Positions 63,297-64,000 of a stretch of 64,000 bases of DNA are shown here, piece after piece (positions within the stretch are counted from its first letter, which is position 1; each line of letters opens with the position of its first letter). Under the pieces are notes generated by a model. That model did no database searches and was not told the DNA's origin. It was given only the letters and a program-made list of their open reading frames with translations. The stretch lies in contig NC_035448.2 of the NCBI RefSeq assembly GCF_002127325.2, positions 6,410,915 through 6,474,914 on the forward strand, in the 5' to 3' direction. This DNA is from Helianthus annuus. Lineage: Eukaryota > Streptophyta > Magnoliopsida > Asterales > Asteraceae. The translations under genes were made by a program, and so were the position numbers.

Positions 63297-63954
63297 GTGT
63301 AAAGTTCATTATTATTATTATTATTAGTCCTCATGGTGTTGAAATCTTGTTACAGGTGACATCGAAGAAAGATCAAGAACAATATTGGATGAGAAGGGAC
63401 GACCCTTATAGATTCGTGACAGCGAAAGAATTTGCAGAAGCGTTCCAGTCATTTCACGTTGGAAGAAAACTGGCACACGAGATTTCGACCCCGTATGACA
63501 AAAGTAAGAGCCACCCGGCTGCTCTGACAACCGAGAAATATGGTTTAAGTAGTAAAGAGCTCTTGAAAGCTTGCACCGATAGAGAAATATTGCTCATGAA
63601 AAGAAACTCGTTCGTCTATTTCTTCAAATTGTTTCAGCTAACTGTGATGGCACTCATTGCTTTAACGGTGTTTTTGCGAACCGAGATGCATAAAAGAGAT
63701 CTAGAAGGAGGAGGATTGTATACGGGTGCTGTATTTTTTGGTGTTGTTATGATAATGTTTAACGGAATGTCTGAGATATCAATGACGATTGCGAAACTTC
63801 CTGTTTTCTACAAGCAACGGAACTTCCTTTTTTACCCCCCGTGGGCGTATGCTGTTCCATCATGGATCATCAAGATTCCCGTTTCGTTTCTTGAAGCTGC
63901 GGTTTGGACTATTCTCACTTACTACGCCATTGGATTTGATCCTAATGTCTCAAG
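59142..63954 (+). CDS. PDR-type ABC transporter (ABCG subfamily), 5' half
   Basis: Exons: 59142-59512, 59625-59745, 60376-60464, 60953-61037, 61733-61892, 61980-62056, 62146-62199, 62848-63240, 63356-63954, continuing past the window. All junctions are GT-AG and all phases join. The 649 full codons are about 45% of a usual PDR (roughly 1,420-1,450). An acidic N-terminus ([23 protein letters not shown]) leads into nucleotide-binding domain 1: Walker [10 protein letters not shown] (200-208), Q-loop AYISQND, signature ISGGQKKRV (339-347), Walker B VLLMDE (359-364), and SLLQPAPET with the Gln usual for this domain. The first membrane domain begins at about residue 536 with three hydrophobic segments visible. 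PDRs pump terpenoids, hormones and other hydrophobic compounds across the plasma membrane using ATP; the substrate cannot be told. No lesion seen. Confidence 0.95.
59746..60375 (+). other. Intron 2 with direct and inverted duplications
   Basis: A segment of about 62 bp (GTAACCGGATCGTCAAACCG...) occurs at 59769 and 59885. A stretch reading CAGTAAGAATCTACCAAAAAG at about 59843 reappears inverted at about 59952. No coding sequence. Confidence 0.7.
61080..61640. mobile_element. Fold-back insertion in intron 4
   Basis: Inverted arms run from AAAAAGGTGTTTTTTGT (61215) to ACAAAAAACACCTTTTT (61545). Inside, CCAAAACGCCGAGCTTTGGC and its inverse repeat, as do GACGGGTGTCTGACGGG-type blocks, so the RNA could fold into a long hairpin. 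CACTACTAAAAAT at 61077 resembles a CACTA end, but no matching far end was found. Confidence 0.65.
62312..62690. mobile_element. MITE in intron 7
   Basis: Inverted ends of about 60 bp: TTAGAGTAAAGTACACGAAT at the left, and CGTATACTTTACTCTAAAA at the right. Internal TTTAGTCCC and GTGCAAACCACAGGGACCAT blocks are also inverted. Non-coding; splice sites of the exons are untouched. Confidence 0.8.
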
Positions 63955-64000
63955 GTAACTTGTTTAGGAACCAATTATGCTCCTCACAATATTAGCACGT

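Overview
This is a plant nuclear window dominated by transposable elements. One host gene lies at the right edge: a PDR-type (full-size ABCG) ABC transporter on the + strand, entering at 59142 and leaving the window after exon 9. Its exon phases, GT-AG junctions and protein all read as a dicot PDR. The AT-rich background, the element families and the nested LTR elements fit a large eudicot genome. I suspect Asteraceae from the general look of the repeats, but nothing here proves it. I saw no tRNA or rRNA gene and no bacterial feature.

Layout. 1-4025 is the 3' half of a Ty3/Gypsy Tekay-like chromovirus (RNase H end, integrase, chromodomain, 3' LTR). 4026-6722 is a chain of small inverted-repeat elements separated by long (TA)n tracts. 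6798-42231 began as only two small MULE-type elements of one family, inserted side by side with 9-bp target duplications and then swollen by nested insertions. The first (6798-19135) holds a solo LTR (7308-18952), which holds a complete non-autonomous LTR element E1 (9164-16429) and another solo LTR (16621-18457). The second (19150-42231) holds a Copia element (20682-42113), whose gag is split by a gag-only Gypsy-like element (24398-41067), whose left LTR is split by E2 (24878-32188), a younger copy of the E family. Target-site duplications read by eye support nearly every level.

42232-54263 holds three Helitron-like 3' ends (one with a plausible 5.9-kb body containing a large tandem duplication), a (TA)n-flanked MITE, a hAT MITE with a perfect 8-bp duplication, and anonymous AT-rich DNA. 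54269-57782 is a further solo LTR related to the one at 7308. The ABCG gene follows, with a 61-bp minisatellite in its probable 5' leader.

Three things stand out. (1) At least five unrelated LTR types carry arrays of short CpG-containing near-palindromes, each type with its own sequence and its own fixed spacing (17, 20-21, 21, 24 or 32 bp), in several cases just upstream of the LTR TATA box. (2) The E family encodes two unrecognised proteins; ORF2 is open in both copies and shows 34 silent against 8 replacement codon differences over its first 90 codons. (3) The Tekay-like LTR holds four tandem hairpins whose arms show compensatory base changes.
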